Assembly: GCA_963974595.1 (NCBI GenBank)
Contig: CAXBDA010000023.1
Span: forward strand, 1-45,353
Direction of reading: 5' to 3'
From: PZPK01 sp963974595
GTDB taxonomy: Bacteria > Pseudomonadota > Gammaproteobacteria > Pseudomonadales > Oleiphilaceae
Length of the DNA: 45,353 nt
Of this stretch, positions 33,786-42,372 are shown in pieces. A program made the translations under genes and the position numbers. The notes beneath the pieces are model-generated. The model was not told where the DNA came from. It worked only from the letters and a program-made list of their open reading frames with translations, and searched no databases. How positions within the stretch are numbered: the first letter of the stretch is position 1; each line of letters opens with the position of its first letter.

Positions 33786-35648
33786 CTAAAATTCCAACAC
33801 CACTTTACGGGCTTCAAATTTGAAGCTGCCACCCTTGGTTTCTTCGCTTATCTTTTTACATACACCCAGGATAGTCACAGAGGTGTTGTTGTAGATCTGA
33901 TGATTGGCAACGACTCTCGATTTTTTACTCTTGACGAGTATTTGTTTGACAGCGTGTTCTTTTTCTTTGAGTTCGCACAGCTCGATTTTCAGATTTTCGA
34001 GTTTGTTTTTGAGCCGCTCGTTTTTTTCTTTCATTTGAGGTGTCATGCCTGCAGATTTGGCAAGCAAGCTTATTTTATGCAGGGCTTCATTGACATCGTA
34101 CGTATTTTCACTGTTTTGTCTTTTCTCTTTACCTATTCTGCGTAGTTTAACGATATTATCACCTTCACCGCCCACTTGAATTTGAGTGGGTGTACCGCCA
34201 GTGCTGCCAATGACTTTGGCTGCAACTAGTTTAAAGGCGTGAGCATGGCCGCCAAACAGGTTACCTTTGCCCCCATTTTGGCCGACGAGGATTTGTTCAT
34301 CGGCATACAGGTCGCTGTGACTTGAATATTCAGCGATCACAATTTTTTTAGCCGCGCGAATTTTAGAGCGTGTGACGAAGTGTGCGGAGACAGAGCCTTT
34401 GCTGGTGAGGAACGCGCCGTAAGGTTCTTCAGTAGGATCCTGCAGGGCTTTTGATCCACCCAGTAAACCTTGGAGGATCACGATATTTCCGCCCGCAACA
34501 ATGGTAGCTTTGCCGACAACGCCCTTAACCGTGACGTCACCGCTGGCCTTTATCTTGATACCATCAGCCACATCTTCATTGATACAAACAGAGCCATCAA
34601 AATCAACATTGCCTGTGCTTAGGCCTACATGGTTGAGAATTAATACATTTTCAACGGATACCCCGCGCGCTTTAATGACCGGATGACCTTTTGCGCTTGC
34701 AACTAATAGATTATTATCTGCTTCAGAGACTTTTGAACCGACCATATCGCCTGAAAAAGGTAGCACTTCACCTTGAATTGACGGGATAACTTTGCCAAAA
34801 ATATCTGTTCCAGGTTTGCCTTTTCCGGGAAGAGTGCGACGCATCAGTTTGTCGCCAGGTTCTACAATGACAAACTCGTTTATGTCGTGGTAATTGACTT
34901 TGCCTTTTGCATCTATTTTGGGTGCTAAAGAAATTTGTTCGCTAACCAGTGGCTCAAACCGGGAGTCTTTGCCCGTTGTGGGTTTGGTGCCCATGGCGAT
35001 TAATATATCTGAGCATTGATCAGACTCAAGCGCGTTTGCAATAGCCTCTTTATCGATACCAAACTCAATATTGTGCTTTTTTAAGACAGCTAAAACCGAC
35101 GATTCAGTGGCGCTGCTGCCACCATAAGGTTGGCTAATAGAAAGGCGTGCTTGTAATTCATCATCAGAAATATCAATGTTAATGGTCGCATCACGGCATT
35201 CCGCTATCTGAAAGCTGACTTGTTGTTCGCCTAGCATGGCCAAAACTTTTTCCGGAGAAATACTGTTTTCAGGTGTAGTCTCTGCATCCTCTTTCAAATT
35301 ATCAGTTTGAGTCTCGACGTTTGGGCCTGCTGCGGGCTCAGTAAGGTCGGATTCTTCAGTTGAATCAGCTTGCGTCAGTTCGGACTCTTTATTACTGATT
35401 TTGTTTAGTCTGTTGATGTATTCTTCATAGAGCTTTTGACCCTTTTCAGTTAATGTTTCTGACTGAATTATTAGCTCTGAAATTGTACTCTCGTAACGAT
35501 AAAAATCATGATAGTCTGATGCCATGAGCATGGCTGATACACGTTTATGGGTGAGCGGTGGTGCCTCAAACTGAGGTCTTAATGTGGCGCAAAGCAAACG
35601 GCTTGAGTCGTCATAGATTAGTTCAATGTCAAATGAAAAGAGACTCAT
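33786..35648 (-). CDS. fapA: FapA/DUF342 family protein, 620 aa
   Basis: Matches the DUF342 family now called FapA (flagellar assembly protein A), which in Vibrio helps place the polar flagellum by acting with glucose-PTS components. The first 235 residues hold a basic-acidic N-terminal part with an acidic linker (TQADSTEESDLTEPAAGPNV). The DUF342 beta-helix core spans about 240-510: VEPGDKLMRRTLPGKGKPGT, VNFDGSVCINEDVADGIKIK, ASGDVTVKGVVGKATIVAGG, ITVLQG-like repeats. A coiled coil at about 545-590 (LKNKLENLKIELCELKEKEH) precedes a final beta segment. It converges with the c-di-GMP gene and is unlinked to the flg operon by about 18 kb. The flagellar role is inferred from the family. Confidence 0.85.
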   Translation of the reverse strand: MSLFSFDIELIYDDSSRLLCATLRPQFEAPPLTHKRVSAMLMASDYHDFYRYESTISELIIQSETLTEKGQKLYEEYINRLNKISNKESELTQADSTEESDLTEPAAGPNVETQTDNLKEDAETTPENSISPEKVLAMLGEQQVSFQIAECRDATINIDISDDELQARLSISQPYGGSSATESSVLAVLKKHNIEFGIDKEAIANALESDQCSDILIAMGTKPTTGKDSRFEPLVSEQISLAPKIDAKGKVNYHDINEFVIVEPGDKLMRRTLPGKGKPGTDIFGKVIPSIQGEVLPFSGDMVGSKVSEADNNLLVASAKGHPVIKARGVSVENVLILNHVGLSTGNVDFDGSVCINEDVADGIKIKASGDVTVKGVVGKATIVAGGNIVILQGLLGGSKALQDPTEEPYGAFLTSKGSVSAHFVTRSKIRAAKKIVIAEYSSHSDLYADEQILVGQNGGKGNLFGGHAHAFKLVAAKVIGSTGGTPTQIQVGGEGDNIVKLRRIGKEKRQNSENTYDVNEALHKISLLAKSAGMTPQMKEKNERLKNKLENLKIELCELKEKEHAVKQILVKSKKSRVVANHQIYNNTSVTILGVCKKISEETKGGSFKFEARKVVLEF

Positions 35649-35783
35649 GCTTTATGGCCAGGAATTTAGTATTAATGGGTTTTAGTCTTAGCGGGTTTTG
35701 AGTTTTAATCTTACGCTAATAATTGTAGCCCAAAATTCTGAGCTTCCAATGACACTTTTGCGAAAGTATCGTTATTTTTTGAA

Positions 35784-35814
35784 ACGATCACGCCTGTTAA
35801 CGAAGCATGATCGT
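35784..35814. repeat. Inverted repeat upstream of the deaminase gene
   Basis: ACGATCA (35784-35790) and TGATCGT (35808-35814) are perfect 7-base arms with a 17-base spacer, 54 bases before the deaminase start. The rest of the 219-base gap between the fapA and deaminase starts shows no gene. It could be an operator or a leader hairpin. Confidence 0.4.
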
Positions 35815-35867
35815 CCTTGTATTGCCAAGTGAAGTTGAGTCGCATACTTCTGAATAAGGAGAGTTAT

Positions 35868-36452
35868 ATGAAAACCCTGTTGGATAAACACACAGAGAAA
35901 AGTGAAGCCGTATTGAGAGCGATAGCGCATATGCCGACCTCAAGCCTGCCTGTTCTAATGGATAATGACTTTGTGCAAGGGCTGACAGATGAAGATTTTA
36001 TGCGTATCGCCGTGCTTCTAGCACACAAAAGCTATAATGAAAGCGGCTGCCCAATTGGCGCTGTCATCATTGATAACGCGACACGACAAATTGTAGGCAA
36101 GGGGCATAACACGCTTGTTCAAGAAAATCATCCTTATAATCACGGTGAAACATCGGCCATTCGAGATGCTGGCCGTATCGACTTTAGCAAGACAAGCCTT
36201 TTTACTAGCCTGAGCCCATGTGATGTCTGCTCGACCTTGATTTACATGAGAGGCTTTAGTCGTGTCATCGTGGGGGATGTAACGAACGCGTCCGGCAATG
36301 AGGCGCTATTGCAGGAAAGAGGGATTCAGGTTGAAATTTTGGAAGACAGCCTAGGTATTGAGCTTTATTCCAGATTTCGCACCGAAAAACCTGAGCAAGA
36401 CTTGGAAGACTGGCAAGGTCTAAGCGCTTTGCAAAACAGGCATAACAACTGA
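35868..36452 (+). CDS. Cytosine deaminase-like protein (Fcy1 type)
   Basis: Zinc-dependent nucleobase deaminase of about 194 aa. The motif HGETSAIRDAG supplies the His ligand and catalytic Glu, and SPCDVCSTLIYMRG supplies the two Cys ligands. Several stretches resemble yeast cytosine deaminase Fcy1 more than tRNA adenosine deaminase TadA: CPIGAVIIDN, HNTLVQENH, LFTSLSPCDVC, then a C-terminus with RFRTEKPEQDLEDWQGL like the ERPQDWFEDIGE end of Fcy1. The ATG at 35868 is chosen for AAGGAGAG just upstream; the earlier codon at 35817 has no site. About 45 residues of helix precede the catalytic core, which Fcy1 lacks. The substrate (cytosine or another base) is an inference. Confidence 0.8.
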   Translation: MKTLLDKHTEKSEAVLRAIAHMPTSSLPVLMDNDFVQGLTDEDFMRIAVLLAHKSYNESGCPIGAVIIDNATRQIVGKGHNTLVQENHPYNHGETSAIRDAGRIDFSKTSLFTSLSPCDVCSTLIYMRGFSRVIVGDVTNASGNEALLQERGIQVEILEDSLGIELYSRFRTEKPEQDLEDWQGLSALQNRHNN

Positions 36453-36540
36453 ATTCAGCAAATGGCGCCAAAGTAAAATGACACGTGTTTAAGCTTATCT
36501 ACTACACTGATAAATATGTTTTTTTAAAGAAGTAGAAACT

Positions 36541-37767
36541 GTGTCTTTTATCAACCTGTTATGGCGCCTTCTGCCACTTATTATTGTGGTAGTTGCCTTC
36601 CTGATTACACGATTTAATCAGCTGCACTTTCTTGATATAGACATATTAAGAATCCTGCCTTATCTATTGGCGTGTGTGTTATTCGGTTTTGCAGCGATGT
36701 TTAATCGTAGCCGATTTATGGCACCGATTATTATCGTTCTTTTTGTTTATTATTTTATACGCGAACGTTTACAAGTACCGCTTTCCCAATCTGCTGTGAT
36801 GGCGATGTTTACAGGTTTAAATTTTTTATTCTGTTTGCAGTTAATTCTAAGTTCCATTCTTCCAGAAAAAGGCCTGTTCACAAGAGTCGGATTCGCCTTT
36901 TTTTTATTATTAATTTTAGGTGATGGCTTCTTGTGGTTTTACGGTGCATCGCCTTTATGGATGGAATTTCTAGCAGGCTTAGAAAGCCATAATCGAGTTT
37001 TCTTTGAACAACAGTATTGGATTACCCAAGCACTTTTAATTGTCCATGGTTTGACGTTTAGTCTCTTATTCGTGATGACTCTTATTCGTCGATCAACCGC
37101 CGACTTTGCCTTAATGTTGACATGGTTTTCCGGTCTTTTGGTCTTTTCAGATTTCTCTTTGTTAGAGGTGTCATCTGCGTGTTTTTCAGCCTTATTTTTA
37201 GGTTTATTTGTGTTTTATCAACAAAGTAACTACCAAGTAACCTATAAAGATGCTTTAACGGGAATATCTGGCAGGCGTGCCTTGGACGATTATTTATCAA
37301 CGCTGGGCCGGGATTATGCTATCGCGATGCTAGATGTTGATCTTTTTAAGAAGTTTAACGATACCTATGGTCACGATATTGGTGATCAGGTTTTACGAAT
37401 GGTGGCAGCTAGAGTGGCTCAGGTTCAAGGCGGCGGTAAAGCTTTTCGTTATGGCGGAGAAGAATTTACCATCGTTTTTAATAGAAAATCGTCAGATGAT
37501 GCATTTGTTTTTTTGGAAGCCGTTCGTGAATCCATTCAGAAATATGAAATGGTCTTACGAAGTGAAGAAAGAATAAAAAACAAAAAGCCTGGAAAGGAAT
37601 CTCGCGGTAAAAATACCAAATCAAAAGTAAAAACAGTGTCTGTCACCATCAGTATTGGTGTCGCAAATAGCGAAGCAGGATTAGCCCCCAAAGATGTTAT
37701 CAAACAGGCGGATCAGTTACTTTATAAAGCGAAAGAGTCTGGACGAAATTGCACGGTTAGAGCCTAA
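36541..37767 (+). CDS. Membrane diguanylate cyclase (GGDEF), 408 aa
   Basis: Integral-membrane c-di-GMP synthase. Residues 1-225 contain about seven hydrophobic segments that I cannot match to a named sensor domain. The GGDEF domain covers about 235-405, with DALTGISGRRALDDYL at its start and the active site RYGGEEFTIVF near residue 304. The inhibitory RxxD site is absent (QGGG at that place), so product inhibition is probably lost. A very basic insertion (KNKKPGKESRGKNTKSKVK) sits between the helix after the active site and the strand VSVTISIGVANSE. The start is GTG; the upstream sequence has only a weak ribosome site. It ends inside a strong hairpin. Confidence 0.9.
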   Translation: MSFINLLWRLLPLIIVVVAFLITRFNQLHFLDIDILRILPYLLACVLFGFAAMFNRSRFMAPIIIVLFVYYFIRERLQVPLSQSAVMAMFTGLNFLFCLQLILSSILPEKGLFTRVGFAFFLLLILGDGFLWFYGASPLWMEFLAGLESHNRVFFEQQYWITQALLIVHGLTFSLLFVMTLIRRSTADFALMLTWFSGLLVFSDFSLLEVSSACFSALFLGLFVFYQQSNYQVTYKDALTGISGRRALDDYLSTLGRDYAIAMLDVDLFKKFNDTYGHDIGDQVLRMVAARVAQVQGGGKAFRYGGEEFTIVFNRKSSDDAFVFLEAVRESIQKYEMVLRSEERIKNKKPGKESRGKNTKSKVKTVSVTISIGVANSEAGLAPKDVIKQADQLLYKAKESGRNCTVRA

Positions 37768-37789
37768 TTTTCATACAGGCTCTAACCGT
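37753..37789. terminator. Strong terminator after the GGDEF gene, convergent with fadE
   Basis: ACGGTTAGAGCCT (37753-37765) and AGGCTCTAACCGT (37777-37789) form a perfect 13-bp stem around an 11-base loop. The GGDEF stop codon overlaps the left arm. An AT-rich tract (TACTATTTTATTTATT) follows on the plus strand. Lying between convergent genes it may end both transcripts. Confidence 0.8.
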
Positions 37790-37813
37790 CGTACTATTTT
37801 ATTTATTGCTGTT

Positions 37814-40315
37814 TCATTTATTAGAAGGTCGTTCTACCACTTTACGTTTACCTTTTGCAGCTTTTGCCAGTTTTTTTAATCCTTCTGCATCGAAAGCATC
37901 TACTCTAAGAACATCATAAAGTGCCGTCAGAGCTTCCAGAAGTTTGCCAGACTCCTCTTTGGTAATAATTTTTTGCTCACAGGCCCAGTCGACCAGCTCT
38001 TTGCGTTCATGACCCATAAGAAGTGCAATGCCATCAAGATCATCCGGGTCTTTTTTAGCTATTGCTTGATGAAGTCGTTGACGCATTTCTTTGGTTTCAT
38101 TGGCAAGTTTGTAAGCATTCAGCACTCTACCTAAAGAATCATCGGGTTCAGGGTTCACATAACAACCGTGACTGATGAGCTCTCGCAAAGGAGTGTCTTC
38201 GACAATGCTCATCGCAACCTGAGTGCCTAATTTATCGTTAGGTCCATTCAAGCCTGTCGCGCCTAATGGGAATACCAGCACTCTCAAGGGCCAACGTAAT
38301 GCAGGTACGGGGAAGTTAATGATTAGCTCACGCATGTCTTTCTGTAAGTCATGTAAGCTGCTCTGAAGGCACCATTCAACTATCGGGCGTTGATCTTCTG
38401 GGTAATCTTGCTCGTGCCAGAACTTAATGACAGCGGAGGCATAGTAAAGATGAACCAAACAGTCTGCCATTCGACCAGATAGACGTTGGCGAGCTTTCAG
38501 GCCGCCACCAATGGATAACAGTGTGACGTCAGTCATCAGTGCATAGGCCGCTGAAAAGCGTCCAAGTTGTTTATAGTATTTACTAATATCACCTTTACCG
38601 GGTGCCGAATCGAACATGCCATGGGAAAGACCTAGCACGAAAGCCCGCAAAGCATTGCGGCCAGTGTGAGCGATATGACGATAGAATATGCCATCAAACT
38701 TTTTAACCGCCTCGTCCTTGTTTTCCATACCTGCCGCTTCAATTTCTTCGACAATAAAAGGATGGCAACGAATCGCACCTTGACCAAATATCATCAAGCT
38801 TCGTGTCAGAATATTCGCACCTTCTACCGTAATGCCAATCGGTACGGCTTGATAAGCACGCGCAAGAAAGTTTCGTGGGCCGGTAATCACGCCTCGTCCT
38901 GCCACCACATCCATTGCATGGTTGATGACATTGCGCATTAAGTCGGTATTACGATATTTCAGAACCGCTGAAGGCACAGCAGGACGAACACCGCGATCAA
39001 GCATGCCTGAGGTGAGCAAACGCGCTGCGTTCATCATATAGGTATAACCAGCCATGGGTTCCAAGGCTTCTTGGACGCCTTCGAACTGACTGATATTACG
39101 CCCGAATTGTTCTCTGGTTAAGGCATAGGAACCGGTTGCCAAACAAGCCACCTTGCCTGCACCGGCACCCAGGGCAGGTAGAGAGATGGAACGACCAATC
39201 GATAAACATTCCAACAGCATTTTCCAGCCTTTGCCAAGCATATCCTGACCACCAATGACTTGATCCATAGGGATAAAGACTTCTTTACCCCAAGTCGGGC
39301 CGTTCATAAATACCGTATTCATTGGAAGGTGGCGCGCACCGCTGTTGACCCCTTCAAGATCACTGGGAATCATCACGCAGGTGACGCCAATATCAGCTTC
39401 ATCACCCAGTAATTTTTCTGGGTCATACACTTTAATCGCTAAGCCGATCAAGGTGGCGACAGGTGCCAGGGTGATATAACGTTTATTCCAGGTCACTTTA
39501 AGGCCTAAGACTTCTTTGCCTTGCCACTCTCCTAGACAAACAATGCCCTTATCTGGAATAGCGCCAGCATCAGAGCCAGCAACAGGGGAGGTTAGTGCAA
39601 AACAAGGTGTTTCTTCACCTTTGGCAAGCCGGGGCAAATAATGGTTTTTTTGTTCTTCTGTACCATATTCCATTAATAACTCACCAGGGCCGAGGGAGTT
39701 AGGCACCATCACAGTCACCGCAGTTGAAACACTGCGTGTCGATATTTTCATGACAATTTCAGAGTGAGCGGTATGCGAAAATCCCTTGCCACCTTTTTTA
39801 GTCGGAATTAAGAGGCCAAAAAAGCCATTTTCTCGAATAAACGCCCATACGTCATCAGGTAAATCATAATGTTCGTGGGTGATTTTCCAATCATCCAGCA
39901 TTGAGCAAAGCTCTTCGACAGGTCCGTCGAGAAAGTCTTGTTCTTCTTCGGATAATTTTGCAGGAGCAGCATCTAGCAGTTTGTTCCAATCAGGTTCACC
40001 AGAAAACAACTCGCCATCCCAATCAACACTGCCAGATTTGAGTGCTTCTGACTCCGTGTCAGAAAGTTTTGGCAAGCGTCCGCGCACCCACCCTAGAAGC
40101 GGAGCACTTAACATATCTTTGCGTATTGAATTTGGCATGACGACAACGTAAGCAATACCGAGTAGGACTAAGCCAAAAAATATACTGAAAAAAGACCCGC
40201 CATCCATATACATTCCAACTAACGTTGAGATGGTTAATGTAACGGCTGTGATCGTTGTAGTGGGTTTGAGATAGACAAGAACCAGCATGCTGGCCAGAAA
40301 TAATAAAACACTCAT
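37814..40315 (-). CDS. fadE: Acyl-CoA dehydrogenase FadE
   Basis: FAD-dependent first enzyme of fatty-acid beta-oxidation, converting acyl-CoA to trans-2-enoyl-CoA. At 833 aa it has the length and layout of E. coli FadE (814 aa). Residues 1-55 are membrane segments, followed by a conserved linker (LSDTESEALKSGSVDWDGEL). The acyl-CoA dehydrogenase core has VPNSLGPGELLMEYGTEEQK, PCFALTSPVAGSDAGAIPD, GEWQGKEVLGLKVTWNKRYI and ITVEGANILTRSLMIFGQGA. The C-terminal DUF1974-type domain completes it. AAGGAGTT before the ATG is a strong ribosome site. It is divergent from the FetB-like gene. I see no convincing FadR or PsrA operator in the 185-base gap. Confidence 0.96.
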   Translation of the reverse strand: MSVLLFLASMLVLVYLKPTTTITAVTLTISTLVGMYMDGGSFFSIFFGLVLLGIAYVVVMPNSIRKDMLSAPLLGWVRGRLPKLSDTESEALKSGSVDWDGELFSGEPDWNKLLDAAPAKLSEEEQDFLDGPVEELCSMLDDWKITHEHYDLPDDVWAFIRENGFFGLLIPTKKGGKGFSHTAHSEIVMKISTRSVSTAVTVMVPNSLGPGELLMEYGTEEQKNHYLPRLAKGEETPCFALTSPVAGSDAGAIPDKGIVCLGEWQGKEVLGLKVTWNKRYITLAPVATLIGLAIKVYDPEKLLGDEADIGVTCVMIPSDLEGVNSGARHLPMNTVFMNGPTWGKEVFIPMDQVIGGQDMLGKGWKMLLECLSIGRSISLPALGAGAGKVACLATGSYALTREQFGRNISQFEGVQEALEPMAGYTYMMNAARLLTSGMLDRGVRPAVPSAVLKYRNTDLMRNVINHAMDVVAGRGVITGPRNFLARAYQAVPIGITVEGANILTRSLMIFGQGAIRCHPFIVEEIEAAGMENKDEAVKKFDGIFYRHIAHTGRNALRAFVLGLSHGMFDSAPGKGDISKYYKQLGRFSAAYALMTDVTLLSIGGGLKARQRLSGRMADCLVHLYYASAVIKFWHEQDYPEDQRPIVEWCLQSSLHDLQKDMRELIINFPVPALRWPLRVLVFPLGATGLNGPNDKLGTQVAMSIVEDTPLRELISHGCYVNPEPDDSLGRVLNAYKLANETKEMRQRLHQAIAKKDPDDLDGIALLMGHERKELVDWACEQKIITKEESGKLLEALTALYDVLRVDAFDAEGLKKLAKAAKGKRKVVERPSNK

Positions 40316-40500
40316 TGCAATAACTCCTTGTTATTTAAGAACGTTTGGGCGTGCAGATACAGAACGTAACGCTTGATTATTAATGAATTACTATCTACTA
40401 AGTGGACGCTGCTTGCAATATCCCGGTACGAATAAAACACTTCTTATGATTCAATAAAGCAGCTAAGATTTATATTTAACCCAGCAATTTCAGGATACTG

Positions 40501-41247
40501 ATGTCGATAGAAATTATCCCCCTTGAGCGACTGATTATTAGCTTTATTCCTATGGCGCTTGTGATATTTTTAATGCGCTCATGGGGCTTGAATTACGCCA
40601 AGGCCTGTTATGCCATTGTCAGAATGCTGCTTCAGCTTATGTTAATTGGCTATGCACTCATTATGATATTTGAATCTGATAGCAGCTTGGTGACATTAGG
40701 CGTGTTATCCATGATGATCTTGGCATCCAGTTGGATTTCTTTAAATACCGTGTCTGGAGCCTCTCAACGCAAGGTTACTGAAAAACTTCGATTATTTTCC
40801 ATCGCGCTGATTTCGGTTTTATTGGGTGGCGGGCTTATGTTAGGTATTGTGACTCAGTGGGTTTTAGTACTAGAACCCTGGTTTTTACCAAATTATATGA
40901 TTCCATTGGCCGGGATGATTTTCGCAACAGCCATGACCAGTATTAGTTTAGCTGGCGAGCGATTACAGTCTGAATTATTTCAGGGGAAACCCTATGGTGA
41001 AGCCCGGAAAGTAGCTTTTAATACCTCGATGATCCCGAATATTAATGCGATGTTTGCGGTAGGCTTAGTGTCTTTACCGGGGATGATGACTGGACAGATT
41101 CTTTCTGGCGTCTCACCGTTTATTGCCGCGCGTTATCAAATAATGGTGATGTGTATGCTGTTTTCAGCGGCGGGGATTTCTTCTTTTATATTTTTATTTT
41201 TAGCTAAAAATAAGGTGAAATTATTTAGTGATACTCAAGATAATTAG
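40501..41247 (+). CDS. FetB-like ABC permease (UPF0014), without its ATPase
   Basis: Integral membrane protein of 248 aa, with about seven hydrophobic segments, in the UPF0014/FetB family. In E. coli FetB pairs with the ATPase FetA (YbbL) in an exporter linked to iron homeostasis and oxidative-stress resistance. The family signature is clear in the second half: SMIPNINAMFAVGLVSLPGM and MTGQILSGVSPFIAARYQIM. The usual fetA gene is not next to it: fadE lies on one side and an unrelated tail-anchored protein on the other. The ATPase must be elsewhere or shared. A terminator follows directly. The substrate is not known from sequence. Confidence 0.87.
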   Translation: MSIEIIPLERLIISFIPMALVIFLMRSWGLNYAKACYAIVRMLLQLMLIGYALIMIFESDSSLVTLGVLSMMILASSWISLNTVSGASQRKVTEKLRLFSIALISVLLGGGLMLGIVTQWVLVLEPWFLPNYMIPLAGMIFATAMTSISLAGERLQSELFQGKPYGEARKVAFNTSMIPNINAMFAVGLVSLPGMMTGQILSGVSPFIAARYQIMVMCMLFSAAGISSFIFLFLAKNKVKLFSDTQDN

Positions 41248-41261
41248 CGCTAATAGGCGTT

Positions 41262-41302
41262 ATCTGACTCAAACAATGTGAAGCATTTTGAATCAGATTT
41301 TT
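41262..41302 (+). terminator. Intrinsic terminator of the FetB-like gene
   Basis: ATCTGACTCAAA (41262-41273) and TTTGAATCAGAT (41287-41298) pair with one mismatch, followed by TTTT. It lies just after the stop, where ATTAGCGCTAAT (41242-41253) is also a perfect palindrome over the stop codon. Orientation and the T-run fit termination of the plus-strand gene. Confidence 0.65.
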
Positions 41303-41304
41303 AA

Positions 41305-41895
41305 TTATAAGAATAAAGCGATGCCTATTAACCCTGATAAAGTTAGAACAACCGATACAGACATGGTTATCAAAAAAGACTTATGTGACTTTAATCCTGT
41401 TAGATTGGTATTGTCTGAACCAAATTGATCGTAAATGAATAAGTCTCTTATAGTCGTTTTTTCTTCATCAGTGATTAGGGTGGAATAGTTATCATAAGCC
41501 GGTTTTGCTGATAATGTCTGCTGGCCGTTTTTAAGTTCAGGGTGGTGATCAGTTAGTTTAGTGTTGCTAATGCTTAGTTCAAGCTTGGGTTTATTTTGGA
41601 CAGGTTCTCCATTAATTCTGGTTTCTAGGGCCGGTTTTATTGACTCCTCTTCACACTCTCTTAACAGTTTAAGCGCCCAGCTTTCATCGTCTTTATCTAA
41701 GGATCTTTTTAAAGTGTTTTCATAGGTATGGTTAAATTTAGCGTAAAGGTCTGTTGTTTCTTTAAGTGTAAGTGTTTTTTCTTGTGCTTTGCGGGAGGCT
41801 GTTTCCAGAATATGAGATCGTTGAGCGAGTACCTCTTGTTTTTCATCTTCGATGAGGGTGTCTAGGTTGTATTCTTCTAAAACTGCTGCTGACAT
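41305..41895 (-). CDS. Tail-anchored membrane protein with DESWALKLL motif, 196 aa
   Basis: No family is recognised. The first 170 residues are hydrophilic with probable helix (EDEKQEVLAQRSHILETASR and TLKETTDLYAKFNHTYENTL). The last 25 residues are a single membrane segment (FLITMSVSVVLTLSGLIGIA), leaving only a few residues after it: a C-tail-anchored layout with the body in the cytoplasm. DESWALKLLRECEE at about residues 70-83 matches DESWALKLLNESEQ in the small protein at 23029-23400. The match continues loosely and both lie on the minus strand about 18 kb apart, so they are probably paralogues. A palindrome upstream (41923-41950) may be its operator. Confidence 0.65.
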   Translation of the reverse strand: MSAAVLEEYNLDTLIEDEKQEVLAQRSHILETASRKAQEKTLTLKETTDLYAKFNHTYENTLKRSLDKDDESWALKLLRECEEESIKPALETRINGEPVQNKPKLELSISNTKLTDHHPELKNGQQTLSAKPAYDNYSTLITDEEKTTIRDLFIYDQFGSDNTNLTGLKSHKSFLITMSVSVVLTLSGLIGIALFL

Positions 41896-42372
41896 GATTC
41901 GATCCTGAATGATTGCCTATATACTCTATTTAAAATAGTTTAAACAGAGTAAAAAAGCGTCCTAATTAATTTTAATTGCTTATTAAACAGGGTATTTGAA
42001 TCGATATTTAGAGGAGGGTAAGAATTGTAAACAAGAATAACTAATTATTAGTTTACATGTCGTTTATATGCTTAATAAGACAAATAATACGACCCAACAC
42101 TCCATGTTATTGTTTTAGCTCGATCTTTTTGCCAAGGTTAACTTAGCAGGGGCAATGATAGTGAGTAGCGCCTAGCTGGTCAATAGCTAGTCTATAAAGA
42201 TTGAAATGAAAGACGTCTTTTTGTGTATGAACTCTTTTGAGCGCTTGTAGTATCAGATCTTGATGTTAATTAAGCCAATGACTCATACTCAATACAGCTA
42301 TCATTCTGGTTTTCTTCCAGTTGATTGGAGCGTAATATCGTTTCCTTTCTTTATCTAAATCAAGGTGGTTTT
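41896..42372. other. Divergent intergenic region before the AlkC-like gene
   Basis: No gene is supported in these 477 bases. ACTCT (41923-41927) and AGAGT (41946-41950) frame a nearly palindromic AT-rich core (TTTAAAATAGTTTAAAC), 28 bases before the tail-anchored gene start. TGTAAAC (42026-42032) and GTTTACA (42051-42057) frame the perfect repeat AACTAAT/ATTAGTT (42039-42053). These look like regulatory palindromes, but no protein can be assigned. Confidence 0.5.

Noticed and set aside
41305..41895. Tail-anchored protein as a frameshifted DUF3426 protein
   Set aside because: The stop follows directly after the membrane segment and a terminator for the opposite gene overlaps the region downstream, so no lost C-terminal domain can be seen; no N-terminal zinc ribbon is present either.
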